Source: Streptomyces venezuelae
Lineage (GTDB): Bacteria; Actinomycetota; Actinomycetes; Streptomycetales; Streptomycetaceae
Length of the DNA stretch: 64,000 nt
Assembly: GCF_008642375.1 (NCBI RefSeq)
Contig: NZ_CP029194.1
Coordinates: 1,922,001-1,986,000, forward strand
Direction of reading: 5' to 3'
Shown piece by piece: positions 35,001-42,404 of the stretch (position 1 is the stretch's first letter; each line of letters begins with the position of its first letter). The notes below the pieces were generated by a model. The model made no database searches and had not been told where the DNA came from. It saw only the letters and a program-made list of their open reading frames with translations. The position numbers and the translations under genes are program-made.

Positions 35001-35483
35001 GTGGGTGTGTGGCAGCTCCTGATGGTCGCGACGGTGATGCTGCTCGGTCTGTTCGGGGTGCTGACCCCCGGCGTGCCGGGAACGTGGCTGGTGTGGGCCG
35101 CCATGCTCTGGTGGTCGCTGCACGAGCGGTCGGACCTCGCCTGGATCCTGCTGGCCTCCTCGACCGGTCTGCTGCTCCTCACGCAGGTGGTCGTCTGGCA
35201 GCTCCCGCCACGCCGGTTCCGGGGTGTCGGCATCACCCGGCGGATGATCGTGTACGCGGGCCTCGGCGCGCTCCTGGGCTTCGTCCTGGTCCCCGTCCTC
35301 GGTGCGATCCCCGGCTTCGTGGGTGGGGTCTACCTCTCGGAACGGCTCCGCCTCGGCGGCCACGGCCAGGCCAGGGCGGCGACCCGGACGGTCATGCGGG
35401 CGGCCGGTACGAGCGTCCTCGTCGAGCTCTTCTCGTGTCTGCTGATCGTGGGGGCGTGGGCGGGTGCGGTGCTCTGGGGCTGA
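35001..35483 (+). CDS. DUF456 family membrane protein
   Basis: 160 residues with three to four TM helices: about 3-25 (WQLLMVATVMLLGLFGVLTP), 35-60, 75-110 (GLGALLGFVLVPVLGAIPGF) and 135-158. The PGVPGTWLVW motif after TM1 and the GAIPGFVGGVYLSER motif are those of DUF456. Function is unknown. The start is a GTG; 35001 and 35007 are both possible, with GGGGGAC ten bases before the first. It ends 34 bp before the next gene on the same strand. Confidence 0.72.
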   Translation: MGVWQLLMVATVMLLGLFGVLTPGVPGTWLVWAAMLWWSLHERSDLAWILLASSTGLLLLTQVVVWQLPPRRFRGVGITRRMIVYAGLGALLGFVLVPVLGAIPGFVGGVYLSERLRLGGHGQARAATRTVMRAAGTSVLVELFSCLLIVGAWAGAVLWG

Positions 35484-35517
35484 CCCGTCGAGCGGGTCCC
35501 GGGGCGATCCTGGATCC

Positions 35518-35904
35518 ATGAGGGATTTCGAGGGATTCAACGAGGCGGAGCGCGCCTATCTCACGGAAGGCCGGAAGCTCGCCCGCATGGCCACGGTCGA
35601 CCCGTCCGGCCAGCCGCAGGTCAACCCGGTGGGCTTCTTCCCGCAGGAAGACGGCACCGTCCTGGTGGGCGGTCTGGCCATGGGCCGTACGAAGAAGTGG
35701 CGCAATCTGCGGCAGAACCCGAAGGTGGCCCTGGTCGTCGACGATCTCGCGAGCGTCCGCCCCTGGCGGGTGCGGGGCGTGGAGATCCGCGGCGAGGCGG
35801 AGCTCCGCGTGGGCCCGCACGCACTGGGCCCGCACTTCAGCGAGGAGGTCATCCGGATCCATCCGCGCCGGATCCACAGCTGGGGCCTTGAAGAGGCACC
35901 CTAA
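35518..35904 (+). CDS. PPOX class F420/FMN-dependent oxidoreductase-like protein
   Basis: 128-residue split-barrel protein. LARMATVDPSGQPQVNPVGF and GLAMGRTKKWRNLRQNPKVA are characteristic of the pyridoxamine 5'-phosphate oxidase-like, F420-binding family in actinobacteria. These enzymes reduce diverse substrates with F420H2 or bind flavin; the substrate is unknown. The ATG at 35518 is used. Its stop codon overlaps the stop of the convergent repair gene by four bases (CTAA). Confidence 0.85.
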   Translation: MRDFEGFNEAERAYLTEGRKLARMATVDPSGQPQVNPVGFFPQEDGTVLVGGLAMGRTKKWRNLRQNPKVALVVDDLASVRPWRVRGVEIRGEAELRVGPHALGPHFSEEVIRIHPRRIHSWGLEEAP

Positions 35905-37289
35905 ACGGAGGCGGCCTGGACGGAGGCGGCCTGAACGGAGGCGCTCGGAACAGGGGTCCGGAGGTAGCGCGCCGCGTAGGAGCGCCAGGGGCGCCACTCC
36001 TCCGCCTCCGGGGCACCCCCGGGGAGGACGTCGGGGTCGCCGAGGGCCCGCATCCGGATGAGGGCGGCTGCTTCGGGGCTCACGCCCTGGAGGGCGAGCA
36101 GCGCACGCTCGGCCTCGTCGCGGTCGGCGCCCGGGTCGAGGCGTACGGCTCCGTCGGCGAGCGCCCGGGCCAGCGGCCCCGCGACGGGGTGACCGGTCAG
36201 GTCGGCCGGGGCCGGGAAGAGGTGGGTGAGGCCGCCGCAGGCGGTGGCCAGGGGCGTACCGTGCGCTCCGACGAGCCGGTCCGACTCCGCGGGCCCGAGG
36301 AGCGTCCGCAGGGCGAACTCCTCCGGCTCGGCCGTCCCCGGGGACCGCACGCCGGGCCGGGCCGTCACCTCGGCGGCGAGCCCGGGGTCGGCGCCGAGCC
36401 GCTCGGCGACCGCGTACGGGTCGGCGTCGAGGTCGAAGAGGCGGCGCAGCCGGTGCACGGCGGTGGTCAGGTCGCGCAGCTCCGTGAGGTGGATGCGGGC
36501 GTCGAGCCAGCGGCCCGCGGACCGCTCGTCGACGGAGACGATCCCGGTGCCGTACGGGAGGCGGAGCGTGCGCCGGTAGGTGCGGCTGCCGGGGGCGCCG
36601 GCGACCTCCTCGACGCGGGGCACGGCCTCGGCCGCGAGCAGGTCGAAGACCTCCCCGGCGGCGTACGGCCCCCGGTGGGCGAGCCGCAGCGGGACCCCGG
36701 CGGCGAGCGCGGTACGGCCTCCGGCGCCGCTGCCCGCCTCCTCGCGCAGGGCGGTGGGGGTGCGGGCGTAGACGGCGCGGACGGTCTCGTTGAACTGGCG
36801 GACGCTGGCGAAGCCGGCCGCGAAGGCGATCTCGGTGACGGGCAGGCCCGTCGTCTGGAGCAGCAGCCGCGCGGTGTGCGCCCGCTGGGCGCGGGCGAGG
36901 GCCACGGGTCCGGCGCCGAGCTCGGCGGTGAGCTGGCGCTGCACCTGTCGGGTGCTGTAGCCGAGGCGGCCGGCGAGGCCGGGCACGCCTTCGCGGTCGA
37001 CGACCCCGTCGCCGATCATGCGCATGGCACGGCCGACGACATCGGCCCGTACGTCCCACGCGGCGGAGCCGGGCACGGCGTCCGGCCGGCAGCGGCGGCA
37101 GGCGCGGAAGCCGTGGCCCTGGGCGGCGGCGGCCGTGGGGAAGAAGGCGACGTTCTGCCGCTTGGGGGTGACGGCGGGGCAGCTGGGCCGGCAGTAGATG
37201 CCGGTGGTGCGGACGGCGAAGAAGAACTCTCCGTCGAACCGTGCGTCCCTGCTGCTGACCGCCTCGTAGCGGGTGTCGTCGTCCTTCAC
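35901..37289 (-). CDS. Ada/AlkA-type bifunctional DNA alkylation repair protein
   Basis: 462 residues. An Ada-like N-terminal zinc domain (about 1-75, IYCRPSCPAVTPKRQNVAFF and CRRCRPDA cysteines) leads into an AraC-type HTH (about 85-180, VTEIAFAAGFASVRQFNETV). Next come an AlkA N-terminal domain and an HhH-GPD glycosylase region (about 280-445). The combination senses methyl damage and excises alkylated bases such as 3-methyladenine. The usual HhH catalytic Asp region is not the clearest (GVSPEAAALIRMRALGDPDV). The start is GTG at 37287-37289. The C-terminal ASVQAASVQAASV comes from a short tandem repeat at the gene end. Confidence 0.85.
   Translation of the reverse strand: MKDDDTRYEAVSSRDARFDGEFFFAVRTTGIYCRPSCPAVTPKRQNVAFFPTAAAAQGHGFRACRRCRPDAVPGSAAWDVRADVVGRAMRMIGDGVVDREGVPGLAGRLGYSTRQVQRQLTAELGAGPVALARAQRAHTARLLLQTTGLPVTEIAFAAGFASVRQFNETVRAVYARTPTALREEAGSGAGGRTALAAGVPLRLAHRGPYAAGEVFDLLAAEAVPRVEEVAGAPGSRTYRRTLRLPYGTGIVSVDERSAGRWLDARIHLTELRDLTTAVHRLRRLFDLDADPYAVAERLGADPGLAAEVTARPGVRSPGTAEPEEFALRTLLGPAESDRLVGAHGTPLATACGGLTHLFPAPADLTGHPVAGPLARALADGAVRLDPGADRDEAERALLALQGVSPEAAALIRMRALGDPDVLPGGAPEAEEWRPWRSYAARYLRTPVPSASVQAASVQAASV
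35905..35942. repeat. 15-bp tandem repeat at the end of the repair gene
   Basis: About 2.5 copies of a 15-bp unit (ACGGAGGCGGCCTGG and ACGGAGGCGGCCTGA) directly precede the minus-strand stop and encode the repeated ASVQA tail. Repeat slippage here would change only the C-terminus. Confidence 0.75.
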
Positions 37290-37384
37290 GTCTCCCAGTG
37301 TGCGGCGGCCGACGACACCCGGCTCGCGGTTTTCGGACACAGCGCTCCCCGGGGGCCGTACGACCGTCGCCGTGCCCGTCCGGA

Positions 37385-38554
37385 CTACCGCAGCCGGCCG
37401 CTGCGCTTGAACTCCCCGGCGGCGCGGCCCGCGTCCCCCTTGCGCTTCCAGTCCTTGCGGATCTCGTTGCGCAGGCGGGCGTCGGTCTTGGCCACGAGCC
37501 GCTGGTTCTCGCGCAGGAGCTTGCGGAAGCTCTCCAGGCGTCGCACGGGCAGGGTGCCGTCGTCGATCGCCGCGAGCACCGCGCAGCCGGGCTCCGCCTC
37601 GTGGGCGCAGTCGGGGAAGCGGCACTCCGCCGACAGCTCCTCGATCTCGGAGAACACCTGGCCGACGCCGGCCTCGGCGTCCCAGAGCCCGACGCCGCGC
37701 AGTCCGGGGGTGTCGATGAGGACGCCCCCGCCCGGCAGCACGAAGAGATTGCGGGTGGTCGTGGTGTGGCGGCCCTTGCCGTCGACGTCGCGGGCGGCCT
37801 GGACGGTCATGACGTCCTGGCCGACGAGTGCGTTGGCGAGGGTGGACTTCCCGGCGCCGGAGACGCCGAGGAGTACGGTCGTGCCGCCCGCGACCACCGC
37901 GGAGAGCACGTCGAGTCCCTCGCCGGTGGCCGAGCTGAGGGGCACGACCTGGACACCGGGGGCGACGGTCTCGACGTCCTCGACGAGGTAGGAAAGACCG
38001 ACCGGGTCGGGCACGAGGTCCGCCTTGCTGAGGACGATGATCGGCTGCGCGCCGGACTCCCAGGAGTCCGCCGACGTACGCAGCAGTGCCTCACCGCTCG
38101 AACTGGACATGGCGAGCGCGAGGAACCGTTCGATCCGCCCGAGGTCGAGTTCGACCGCGAGCGACACACAGATGACGATGTGGTCGATGTTAGTGGCCAG
38201 CACCTGGCCCTCGGACCGCTTGGACGACGTCGACCGCACGAACGCGGTCCGCCGAGGCAGGATCGTCCGCGCATACCGCGGATCACAACCCTCCGGGTCG
38301 ACGGCGACCCAGTCCCCTGTACACACGACCTTCATCGGGTCATGGGGAACGACGAACGCGGTGTCGGCACGAACGACGCCGTCAGGGGTGGCCACATCAC
38401 ACTGACCGCGATCGACCCGGACGACCCGGCCGGGGACCAGGCCCTGGGCGGTGTACGGGGCGAACTCGGCCTCCCAGCCCTCGTCCCAGCCGTAGACGGC
38501 GAGCGGGTGCTGGACAGCGGAAGAGGAAAACGGGTGAAGCGAAGCGTTGAACAA
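37385..38554 (-). CDS. rsgA: Ribosome small subunit-dependent GTPase A
   Basis: 389 residues. RsgA (YjeQ) is a circularly permuted GTPase that matures and checks the 30S ribosomal subunit. An OB-fold covers about 30-120. The G motifs come in permuted order: G4 SKAD (176-179), G1 GVSGAGKST (230-238) and G3 DTPG (281-284). The zinc site is Cys311, Cys316, His318 and Cys324. The start is a TTG at 38552-38554; no usable ATG lies nearby, and the sequence around this TTG is repeated before the pseudogene copy at 43957-43959. A 23-codon leader ORF and a hairpin precede it, suggesting translational control. Confidence 0.95.
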   Translation of the reverse strand: MFNASLHPFSSSAVQHPLAVYGWDEGWEAEFAPYTAQGLVPGRVVRVDRGQCDVATPDGVVRADTAFVVPHDPMKVVCTGDWVAVDPEGCDPRYARTILPRRTAFVRSTSSKRSEGQVLATNIDHIVICVSLAVELDLGRIERFLALAMSSSSGEALLRTSADSWESGAQPIIVLSKADLVPDPVGLSYLVEDVETVAPGVQVVPLSSATGEGLDVLSAVVAGGTTVLLGVSGAGKSTLANALVGQDVMTVQAARDVDGKGRHTTTTRNLFVLPGGGVLIDTPGLRGVGLWDAEAGVGQVFSEIEELSAECRFPDCAHEAEPGCAVLAAIDDGTLPVRRLESFRKLLRENQRLVAKTDARLRNEIRKDWKRKGDAGRAAGEFKRSGRLR

Positions 38555-38555
38555 G

Positions 38556-38579
38556 GGGGACCCTTCAAAGGGTGGCCCC
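38556..38579 (-). promoter_or_regulatory. Hairpin covering the rsgA ribosome binding site
   Basis: On the minus strand GGGG-CC-ACCCT-TTGA-AGGGT-CCCC forms a stem with a 2-nt bulge, ending one base before the TTG start of rsgA. The only purine-rich ribosome site (GAAGGG) lies in its loop and 3' arm. A matching hairpin with compensatory changes precedes the rsgA pseudogene. This fits translational gating. Confidence 0.65.
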
Positions 38580-38616
38580 GGCGGCGCGCTCCGAGCACGC
38601 GGAAGTCGAGTGGGTG

Positions 38617-38688
38617 TCAGCCGGAGACCACAGGGGTGGGAACGATGAACTCCTGAATGCGGGCAGAGCCCGTCACCGTGACAGTCAT
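38617..38688 (-). CDS. 23-residue leader peptide ORF upstream of rsgA
   Basis: ATG at 38686-38688 is preceded by AGGAGGTG, the strongest kind of ribosome site, and the ORF of 23 codons stops with TGA 62 nt before the rsgA TTG. The peptide begins MTVTVTGSAR and ends PTPVVSG. A 23-codon ORF at the equivalent place before the rsgA pseudogene shares the start (ATGxCTGTCA), the middle GGGC..GCCC and the ending CCGGCTGAC. Retention of frame and length supports translation. The role is unknown; translation-coupled control of rsgA is suggested. Confidence 0.6.
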   Translation of the reverse strand: MTVTVTGSARIQEFIVPTPVVSG

Positions 38689-38897
38689 CAATGTCCTCAC
38701 CTCCTGCTTCTTCTCAACGAACCAACACCGCGCCCTGTTTGGGAGCGGATGAGCAGAACCATAACCCCGTCCCAGGGCGCGGCACCACCGATTAAATCCG
38801 AGACCTCACCCGCCCGACATCGGCGGCCGCGGACGCTCCGTCGTTACGCCCCGAGGGAAACCTCGTGGCGCCGTGATCCAATGAGCTTTTTCCAACC
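38689..38897. other. Region upstream of the rsgA leader, reaching the IS fragment
   Basis: 209 bp, more AT-rich than its surroundings (for example AACCATAACC and ATTAAATCC at 38758-38797). It should hold the rsgA promoter and the outer end of the IS fragment (ATGAGCTTTTTCC at 38881-38893). No gene is seen. Confidence 0.4.
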
Positions 38898-39425
38898 TCA
38901 CGTTGATGCGTGGTAAAGGACGAGGACGGCCTTCACGACGTCGGTGACTCGATTGGTGCTGCAGCGGAGCTTCCGCAGGAGACGCCACCCCTTGAGGGTG
39001 GCCATGGCCTGCTCGCCGAGACAGCGGATCCTGGCGTGGGTGGTGTTGTGGCGGCGCTTCCACCGCTTGAGCCGGCGGCCTCGGAACGGTACCCGGACGG
39101 GTCCGCCGGCACCTTGATACGCCTTGTCCGCGCAGCACTTGAGTCCTGCTTCGGTGAGGGCTTCGACGATCCCGTGGTGTCGCGCGGCGGTCAGGTCACG
39201 AGTCGAGCCGGGCAGAGCCGGCGAGGCCCAGAGCCGCCGTCCGCACGGGTCGGTGAGGACCTGGACGTTCATGCCGTGGCGCTTGTGTTTCCCGGAGCAG
39301 TACGGGGTGTCGGCGGCGATCCGGTCGATCGGCAGCAGGGTGCCGTCGAGGATGACGAACCCCTTCACCCGGATCGCCTTCATCGCCTCGGCCAGAGACG
39401 GGGCGAGGGACCCGCGAAGCAGGTG
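38898..39425 (-). pseudogene. Truncated IS5-family (DDE_Tnp_4) transposase
   Basis: About 175 codons of the C-terminal catalytic part survive: VILDGTLLPIDRIAADTPYC, KHKRHGMNVQVLTDP, ALPGSTRDLTAARHHGIVEA, CADKAYQGAGG and RCLGEQAMATLKGWRLLRKL, including candidate DDE residues. The N-terminal half is missing: the frame runs straight into unrelated sequence above 39425, which is antisense to the neighbouring truncated lipoprotein gene. The element is therefore dead unless complemented. Confidence 0.82.
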
Positions 39426-39447
39426 ACACCCCCCGCTTACTGGGGCG

Positions 39448-39933
39448 ATGAGCATCCTCACTGCTCTGCAGGTGGCCGGATGCTCGGGGGCGGCGGAGAA
39501 CCGAACTCCGGCGGCCGGCCGCTCCTCAGGGCAGGTGTCGCACTGGGTGGACACGGCCACCGTGGAGTCGGTGGCCAAGACGCTACACGTACGGACGCCC
39601 GCCACGGCGACGGAGGCGAAGGCGGCGCACTTGGCGGGGTTCCAGGACGACGGTCTGATCATGGCTTTCGTCCTCCCTACGACCGAGGTAGACGGCTTCG
39701 TCGCTCAGCTGAAGCCGGAGGAACCGCTCAGCCTGCGGGAACAGCCACTCGCCCGCAACACGAACCCGTCGACGCCGTTCTCGCACCTGGGGCTGCCGGA
39801 ACCCGACCTGTCGGCGAAGGTCCGTGAAGGTCAGGTGTGCGCACCGTGCGAGGAAGATCTCGACTGGCTGAAGATCGCGGTGACGCAGGTCGACGCGCAC
39901 ACCAGCCGGGTCTACCTCAGCGGCGCCGACTGA
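39448..39933 (+). pseudogene. Hypothetical lipoprotein, 5' end probably replaced by the IS fragment
   Basis: 161 codons from an ATG next to the IS breakpoint. The product starts MSILTALQVAGCSGAAEN, where VAGC looks like a lipobox but the preceding signal sequence is too short and lacks positive charges. This indicates a decapitated lipoprotein gene. The remaining domain (residues 30-161, with CAPCEEDLDWLKIAVTQVDA and a final RVYLSGAD) is not recognised. It could still be expressed as a cytoplasmic protein. Confidence 0.55.
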
Positions 39934-39990
39934 CGACCGCCCCCTAGTCTTCTGAGTCAGGAATTCTGTTCAGATGTATAGGCTTTGTCT

Positions 39991-40050
39991 GTGGCACGTA
40001 CTGGGCGGCCGAAGGCCAAGTTGAAGTCTCCCCACCTCTCATCGAGTTGA
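39991..40050 (+). pseudogene. N-terminal remnant of an IS630-family transposase
   Basis: From the GTG at 39991 the frame reads VARTGRPKAKLKSPHLSSS and stops. The first eleven residues match the very conserved start of actinobacterial IS630 transposases (MARTGRPKAELVL). Everything after codon 12 is unrelated, so only the outer end of an element is left. The surrounding 39934-40068 holds nothing else recognisable. Confidence 0.6.
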
Positions 40051-40068
40051 GTGCACGATCCCGCCCAT

Positions 40069-40086
40069 GTGAGTACGCGTACTCAC
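40069..40086. promoter_or_regulatory. Perfect 18-bp palindrome upstream of a lipoprotein gene
   Basis: GTGAGTACGCGTACTCAC is an uninterrupted 18-bp palindrome ending 34 bp before the lipoprotein ATG. Size and position suit a dimeric repressor operator. No regulator gene is adjacent, so the cognate protein is unknown. Confidence 0.65.
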
Positions 40087-40120
40087 GCACGGGAAGGCGG
40101 CTCGGTCAGAAGCTGTGTCC

Positions 40121-40816
40121 ATGAGACGAACTCCTTCCTCGACCAGCACGTTCCCACGCTCCGCACGTCGGACACGGCTCGCCCTGGCCGTGACGACCCT
40201 CGCCGTGCTGGCGCTCGGTGCGTGCGGTACCGCGAAGACGGACGCTGGCGGGGAGCAGGCCGTGCGCGCGGAGGCCGTGGGGAGCCGCCAGAGCGCGGAA
40301 GGCCCGCAGACCGGGGAGAGCCGGCAGTCCGCTCCGACCCTCGCGGAGCTGCGGGAGTACATCGAGCGGACGTGCCCCGCTCCGGGCACCCCGCCCGTCG
40401 CCCCGCCGGTCCCCGGCCCCCCGGCGGGCGGCCCGTCGAGCATGCCGACGGCACTGCCGCCCGGCGAGCGGCCTCCGGTCGAACCGGTCATGCCCACGGC
40501 GGGGCCGGAGGTGGAGCTGGACGGACGTGACTGGTGCGCGGGCGTCCACCACGAGCAGCGCGTCGCCGAGGCCCTCCTGGACCTGGCCGACCCCACCCCC
40601 GCGAAGGTCAGGACGATTCTCGGTGGCCTCGACTACGCCGACGACCGCGTCCACGGCCTGAAGCAGTCCGGTGCGACCACCCTGTTCTTCGTCGACCTGC
40701 GTGAGAAGGGTGGGAAGCTCTGCCTGGAGGGCACGGCGGCCGGCGCGGAGACCGTCGTCGACAAGTGCGTGGCCCCCGCGACCGGCCCGTTCGCCCCTGG
40801 GGACCGGGAGCTGTGA
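40121..40816 (+). CDS. Putative lipoprotein of unknown function
   Basis: 231 residues. The signal peptide has Arg-rich n-region RSARRTR and hydrophobic LALAVTTLAVLALGAC with the lipobox LGAC, so Cys35 should be lipidated. A Pro-rich linker (about 85-125) precedes a small C-terminal domain with three cysteines (WCAGVHHEQR, GGKLCLEGTA, VDKCVAP). ATG at 40121 or GTG two codons earlier are possible. It lies behind the 18-bp palindrome, inside the IS-rich stretch. Confidence 0.7.
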   Translation: MRRTPSSTSTFPRSARRTRLALAVTTLAVLALGACGTAKTDAGGEQAVRAEAVGSRQSAEGPQTGESRQSAPTLAELREYIERTCPAPGTPPVAPPVPGPPAGGPSSMPTALPPGERPPVEPVMPTAGPEVELDGRDWCAGVHHEQRVAEALLDLADPTPAKVRTILGGLDYADDRVHGLKQSGATTLFFVDLREKGGKLCLEGTAAGAETVVDKCVAPATGPFAPGDREL

Positions 40817-40854
40817 CGCCTGCCCGCCCCTGCGGACGACAGGGGTCGGCAGAC

Positions 40855-40889
40855 CCGTGGGCGGGGATCCGTGGGCGGGGATCCGTAGG
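40855..40889. repeat. 14-bp tandem repeat before the SMI1/KNR4 gene
   Basis: Two perfect copies of CCGTGGGCGGGGAT (40855-40868, 40869-40882) followed by a broken third (CCGTAGG) occupy the leader just before the start at 40898. A possible regulatory or slippage element. Confidence 0.6.
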
Positions 40890-40897
40890 ATGCGTTC

Positions 40898-41446
40898 ATG
40901 GCACGGTTCGACGAGGTCGGGGCGGACTTCTGGGGCGAGGGCCGGTACGGGGTCCAGCCCCCACTGACGGACACCGCCGTCCAGGACGCGGAGCGTCGGC
41001 TCGGCGTCCGTCTGCCGGCGTCGCTGCTGGAGGTCCTGCAGGTCCGGAACGGCGGCGCGGTGGCGGAGTCGTGGAACGCGTTCCCGACCGACGTACCGAC
41101 GTCGTGGAGCGAGGACCACGTCCCGTTCGACGACCTGATGGGCATCGGCCGCCACGAGGACCAGTTGTCCCTGCTGGACACCCCCTACCTCGTCGAGGAG
41201 TGGGGTCTTCCCTCCCCTCTGGTCCTGCTGTCCCGTGACGGCCACTGCTGGATCGCCCTCGACTACCGGGCGTGCGGGAGGGACGGGGAACCGTCCGTGA
41301 CGTGGTTCGATGTGGAGGAGGGCATGGAACTTCCCCTGGCCCCGGACTTCCGGACGTTCGTCGAGCGCCTGGCCCCGGCCACGTCGTTCGATACCGGTGC
41401 CGATTCCGACGCAGGAGAAGGGAACGGGGACCGGCCGACGTCCTGA
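40898..41446 (+). CDS. SMI1/KNR4 family protein, orphan immunity-like
   Basis: 182 residues of the SMI1/KNR4 (SUKH) fold: LTDTAVQDAERRLGVRLPAS, LLEVLQVRNGGAVAESWNAF, then WGLPSPLVLLSRDGHCWIAL with DYR and a closing FVERLAP. SUKH proteins are frequent immunity proteins against polymorphic and contact-dependent toxins, but also occur as lone housekeeping proteins. No toxin gene is adjacent. It sits in the IS-rich accessory stretch, which favours acquisition by transfer. There is no signal peptide. Confidence 0.78.
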   Translation: MARFDEVGADFWGEGRYGVQPPLTDTAVQDAERRLGVRLPASLLEVLQVRNGGAVAESWNAFPTDVPTSWSEDHVPFDDLMGIGRHEDQLSLLDTPYLVEEWGLPSPLVLLSRDGHCWIALDYRACGRDGEPSVTWFDVEEGMELPLAPDFRTFVERLAPATSFDTGADSDAGEGNGDRPTS

Positions 41447-41478
41447 TCCGGTCCCGTGCCGCTTCCCGGGTGTGCCGC

Positions 41479-41646
41479 TCAGTCGCCGAGGGCGAGTCGG
41501 ACGCCGAAGGCGGCGATGACGGTTCCCGTGATCCGGTCGAGCAGGCGGCGGGCGCGGGGCTTTCGCAGTCGGCCGTGCAGCGCGCGGGCGAAAGCGATCT
41601 CGATGCCGTCGGTCACGCGCCGGCGGACGAGGCCCTCGCTCTTCAT
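41479..41646 (-). pseudogene. C-terminal fragment of a LysE-family exporter
   Basis: The last 55 codons of a LysE/RhtB translocator: EIAFARALHGRLRKPRARRL, LLDRITGTVIAAFGVRLALG, then a stop. The distinctive DRITGTVxxxFGVRLAL ending is typical. The upstream TM core is missing, replaced immediately by the 3' end of the zinc-ribbon gene at 41653. Confidence 0.7.
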
Positions 41647-41652
41647 GTCCCG

Positions 41653-42240
41653 TCAGAGCTTGCCTTCGAGCAGTACGGTGCGGTGGCCACCGAGGCGGCG
41701 CGAGAAGTCCGCGACGAACTCGGGGCGCAGCGTAGGCCAGTTCCAGAACGTGAATCCAAGATGGCCGAACGCGAAGTAGTCGTCCGCCCAGCGCCACGTG
41801 TGCACGGGAGCCGTCCGGCCGCAGGACGGGCACGCGACGGGCTCGTCCTCCCCCTCGGCCCAGGAGCCCACCGCGTCCGCGAACAGTGCCCACTTCTCGT
41901 CGAGGGGCGACCAGCGCTCGTCGACGAGGGGTACCTCCGCTGCGCAGTGCGGGCAGGTGACGGCCGAGGGTTCACCCTGCCCGGCATCGAAGACCGTACG
42001 CTCCACGGTGACGTGCAGGCCGTTGCTCCACATATGGACCAGCTCGGGATCCGGGTCCTCGACGGCTTCGCCGTACCGCGGCCCCGGTGCGTGCCCGGCG
42101 TCGGCGCCGAGGACGCAGTCGGTGCGTTCCGCCGAGACGAAGCCGTCTGCGATCAGCCAGTCGAGTACGTTCGCCGCGAGCCCCTGCACCTCCTCCGGCG
42201 TGGCCTCGGTGTCGACGATCGTCTGGAACCAGTCGCCCAT
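41653..42240 (-). CDS. Zinc-ribbon hypothetical protein
   Basis: 195 residues, family not recognised. Two CPxC knuckles, TCPHCAAEV and ACPSCGRTA, separated by about 45 residues could together bind one zinc ion. A Trp-rich segment follows (RWADDYFAFGHLGFTFWNWP). No TM segment is seen. The ATG at 42238-42240 has GGAGGGGAG upstream. It is antisense to nothing else convincing. Its role is unknown; the context is accessory DNA. Confidence 0.65.
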   Translation of the reverse strand: MGDWFQTIVDTEATPEEVQGLAANVLDWLIADGFVSAERTDCVLGADAGHAPGPRYGEAVEDPDPELVHMWSNGLHVTVERTVFDAGQGEPSAVTCPHCAAEVPLVDERWSPLDEKWALFADAVGSWAEGEDEPVACPSCGRTAPVHTWRWADDYFAFGHLGFTFWNWPTLRPEFVADFSRRLGGHRTVLLEGKL

Positions 42241-42366
42241 GGTCTCCCCTCCCGTGCTCGTACCTGCGTACCGTACGTCTCGCCACGGACCGTCGCAGCG
42301 GCCCCACCGCCGTCGCGTTCGTGTCGAAGCCGTCGTCCGGGGCAGGGCGCGGACCCGGCCGGTGCG

Positions 42367-42390
42367 GTGCCGGGCCCGCGAGCCCGGCAC
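42367..42390. terminator. 9-bp stem hairpin next to the IS element
   Basis: GTGCCGGGC-CCGCGA-GCCCGGCAC is a perfect stem 15 bp outside the left end of the IS. It may be a terminator left from the interrupted locus. The rest of 42241-42404 holds only the promoter of the zinc-ribbon gene. Confidence 0.5.
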
Positions 42391-42404
42391 GGTCGGCCGG
42401 ACCC

